Origin: JBALVT01 sp045110675
GTDB taxonomy: Bacteria; Pseudomonadota; Gammaproteobacteria; Pseudomonadales; Halieaceae
Assembly (NCBI GenBank): GCA_045110675.1
Contig: JBGCGJ010000039.1
Coordinates: forward strand, 1-64,000
Length of the DNA: 64,000 nucleotides
Direction of reading: 5' to 3'
This document shows, one piece after another, positions 63,183 through 64,000 of the stretch (position 1 is its first letter; the number at the start of each line of letters is the position of its first letter). The notes under the pieces were generated by a model. That model saw only the letters and a list, made by a program, of their open reading frames with translations, was not told the DNA's origin and ran no database searches. A program made the position numbers and the translations under genes.

Positions 63183-63538
63183 CCTTTTAGTGAACTCAGG
63201 CCTTTCTACCGGGCACTTCGCCCCAGGAACACGAAGCCGCCCCATGGAGTCTGCTCTAGCGGAGAAAAATGCTTATTTTTTCGACCTGATACGTTCTGTT
63301 TTCGAGCCCCGCAGTCTTAGATAATGCGCTGTGTATAGACTGGGTCTATCTTTCTAGCGTGCTGGCTACTACTAGTACTGCGCCCCAGTACCCATTGATG
63401 TTCATGGTAACAAGCGCAGGTGGTGTCAGATTTGCCCCATGCGGAGGTACAGGTTGCCGTGTAAGCAAGGGAGTGTTTCCTGTTTGTATAAAATGATAAA
63501 TCAGATTCCCACTGTTTTTATGGAATAAGGAAGCCAAG
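63183..63538. other. 356-base gap before the final OYE gene
   Basis: No gene seen. It carries motif copy C (63265-63302) and a dyad GTACTG-CGCCC-CAGTAC at 63375-63391. These may be regulatory sites of the downstream gene. Confidence 0.6.
63265..63302 (+). promoter_or_regulatory. recurring upstream motif, copy C
   Basis: Matches copy B over its first 23 bases with one difference; the right part (GACCTGATACGTTCT) matches copies A and B less well. It lies about 240 bases before the OYE start. Confidence 0.45.
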
Positions 63539-64000
63539 GTGAAAAAGACCTTTCCACAGCTAACGCAAACCGGTCGCATAGGCTCAATGCAGCTAAAAAA
63601 CCGGATGTTGGTCACTGCCATGGGAACCAATCTGGCCGAGGCCGACGGTAGCTGTGGTGATCGCATCATTGCCTATCATGAGCGTCAGGCACGAGGTGGT
63701 GCTGGGCTGATCGTGATCGGAGTTGCCGGCGTTGGTTGGCCCCATGGCGGTAATCTTCCACGTCAGACGGCGATCTCAGAGGATAGGCATATTCCCGGGT
63801 TATCGCGTTTGGCCGATGCGGTTCACAAGCACGGTGCCAAATTAGCGGCCCAGTTACACCACGGGGGGCTGGTGGCTGTCCAGGATATGAAGGAGGGCCG
63901 ACCTGTCTGGATTCCCTCGATGCCTGCGCCTTCGAACAGCGATCTGGGTACCAGTATGTTGGCGAGTGAAATGCAAGCCTTTCATGATCCGGATGCACCA
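63539..64000 (+). CDS. Old Yellow Enzyme-family oxidoreductase, 3' end outside window
   Basis: The frame starts at a GTG at 63539, preceded by AAGGAAG at five bases, and is open to the window end (154 codons). Translation gives FPQLTQTGRIGSMQLKNRMLVTAMGTN, RIIAYHERQARGGAGLIVIGVAGVGW, RHIPGLSRLADAVHKHGAKLAAQLHHGG. This is the N-terminal half of an FMN-binding OYE/2,4-dienoyl-CoA reductase-type protein. Whether it has the iron-sulfur and FAD domains of long members cannot be seen. It is in the same orientation as the BVMO gene and probably reduces an enone or enoyl substrate. Confidence 0.88.
   Translation, partial: MKKTFPQLTQTGRIGSMQLKNRMLVTAMGTNLAEADGSCGDRIIAYHERQARGGAGLIVIGVAGVGWPHGGNLPRQTAISEDRHIPGLSRLADAVHKHGAKLAAQLHHGGLVAVQDMKEGRPVWIPSMPAPSNSDLGTSMLASEMQAFHDPDAP

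Noticed and set aside
63375..63391. GTACTG-CGCCC-CAGTAC dyad as a third copy of the GTAC operator
   Set aside because: The arm length and spacer differ from the two matched copies, so I do not group it with them.
1..64000. Prophage, insertion sequence or CRISPR array
   Set aside because: No transposase, integrase, phage structural gene or regularly spaced repeat was found on either strand.

Overview
The window looks like a chromosome segment of a marine-type gammaproteobacterium. The relatives I have in mind are the Halieaceae/Spongiibacteraceae (Cellvibrionales), but this is inferred from gene content alone. Genes are dense, on both strands, in short operons. Many belong to a lipid or xenobiotic degrader: TonB receptor, P450, Baeyer-Villiger-type monooxygenase, acyl-CoA dehydrogenase, thiolase, MaoC, four SDRs plus an SDR remnant, two nitronate monooxygenases, two Old Yellow Enzymes and four GST-like proteins. 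There are no insertion sequences, phage genes, rRNA genes or CRISPR arrays. The only RNA gene I can support is tRNA-Sec.

Layout. 1-8.7 kb: a truncated DUF3604 gene, a lipoprotein, GSTs, an MBL hydrolase behind an operator-like promoter, and an FMO. 9-17.5 kb: a TPR hybrid sensor kinase, an arsR-AHSA1-DUF899 operon with two visible operators, an oxidoreductase, a P450 and a WD40 lipoprotein. 17.6-30 kb: a hydrolase, a SulP transporter, an RND efflux pair, a GST, an HExxH peptidase, an SDR and a nitronate monooxygenase. 30-39.5 kb: a second DUF3604 gene, two related foldback repeats, an acyl-CoA dehydrogenase/kinase pair, an OYE, a 2OG oxygenase, an M28 peptidase and an SGNH hydrolase. 39.7-43.2 kb: selA-selB-selC, the selenocysteine insertion machinery. 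43-52 kb: further fatty-acid and redox genes with an operator-like palindrome. 52-64 kb: a TonB receptor, a LuxR regulator, a three-gene operon, and an MFS-SDR-BVMO-OYE series.

The main result lies in that last region. The gene at 57187-57810 reads through an in-frame TGA (57541-57543) that would encode selenocysteine in a U-G-S-C motif. A plausible bacterial SECIS hairpin follows the TGA. The full frame ends in an ATGA overlap with the next gene, a ketoacyl-synthase-III-like protein whose catalytic His and Asn are replaced. The upstream partner is an uncharacterised 340-residue protein. With selABC 14 kb away, this looks like a selenoprotein-dependent catabolic operon of unknown substrate. 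The regulator, transporter and oxidoreductases around it, and two recurring upstream motifs, suggest one regulon.
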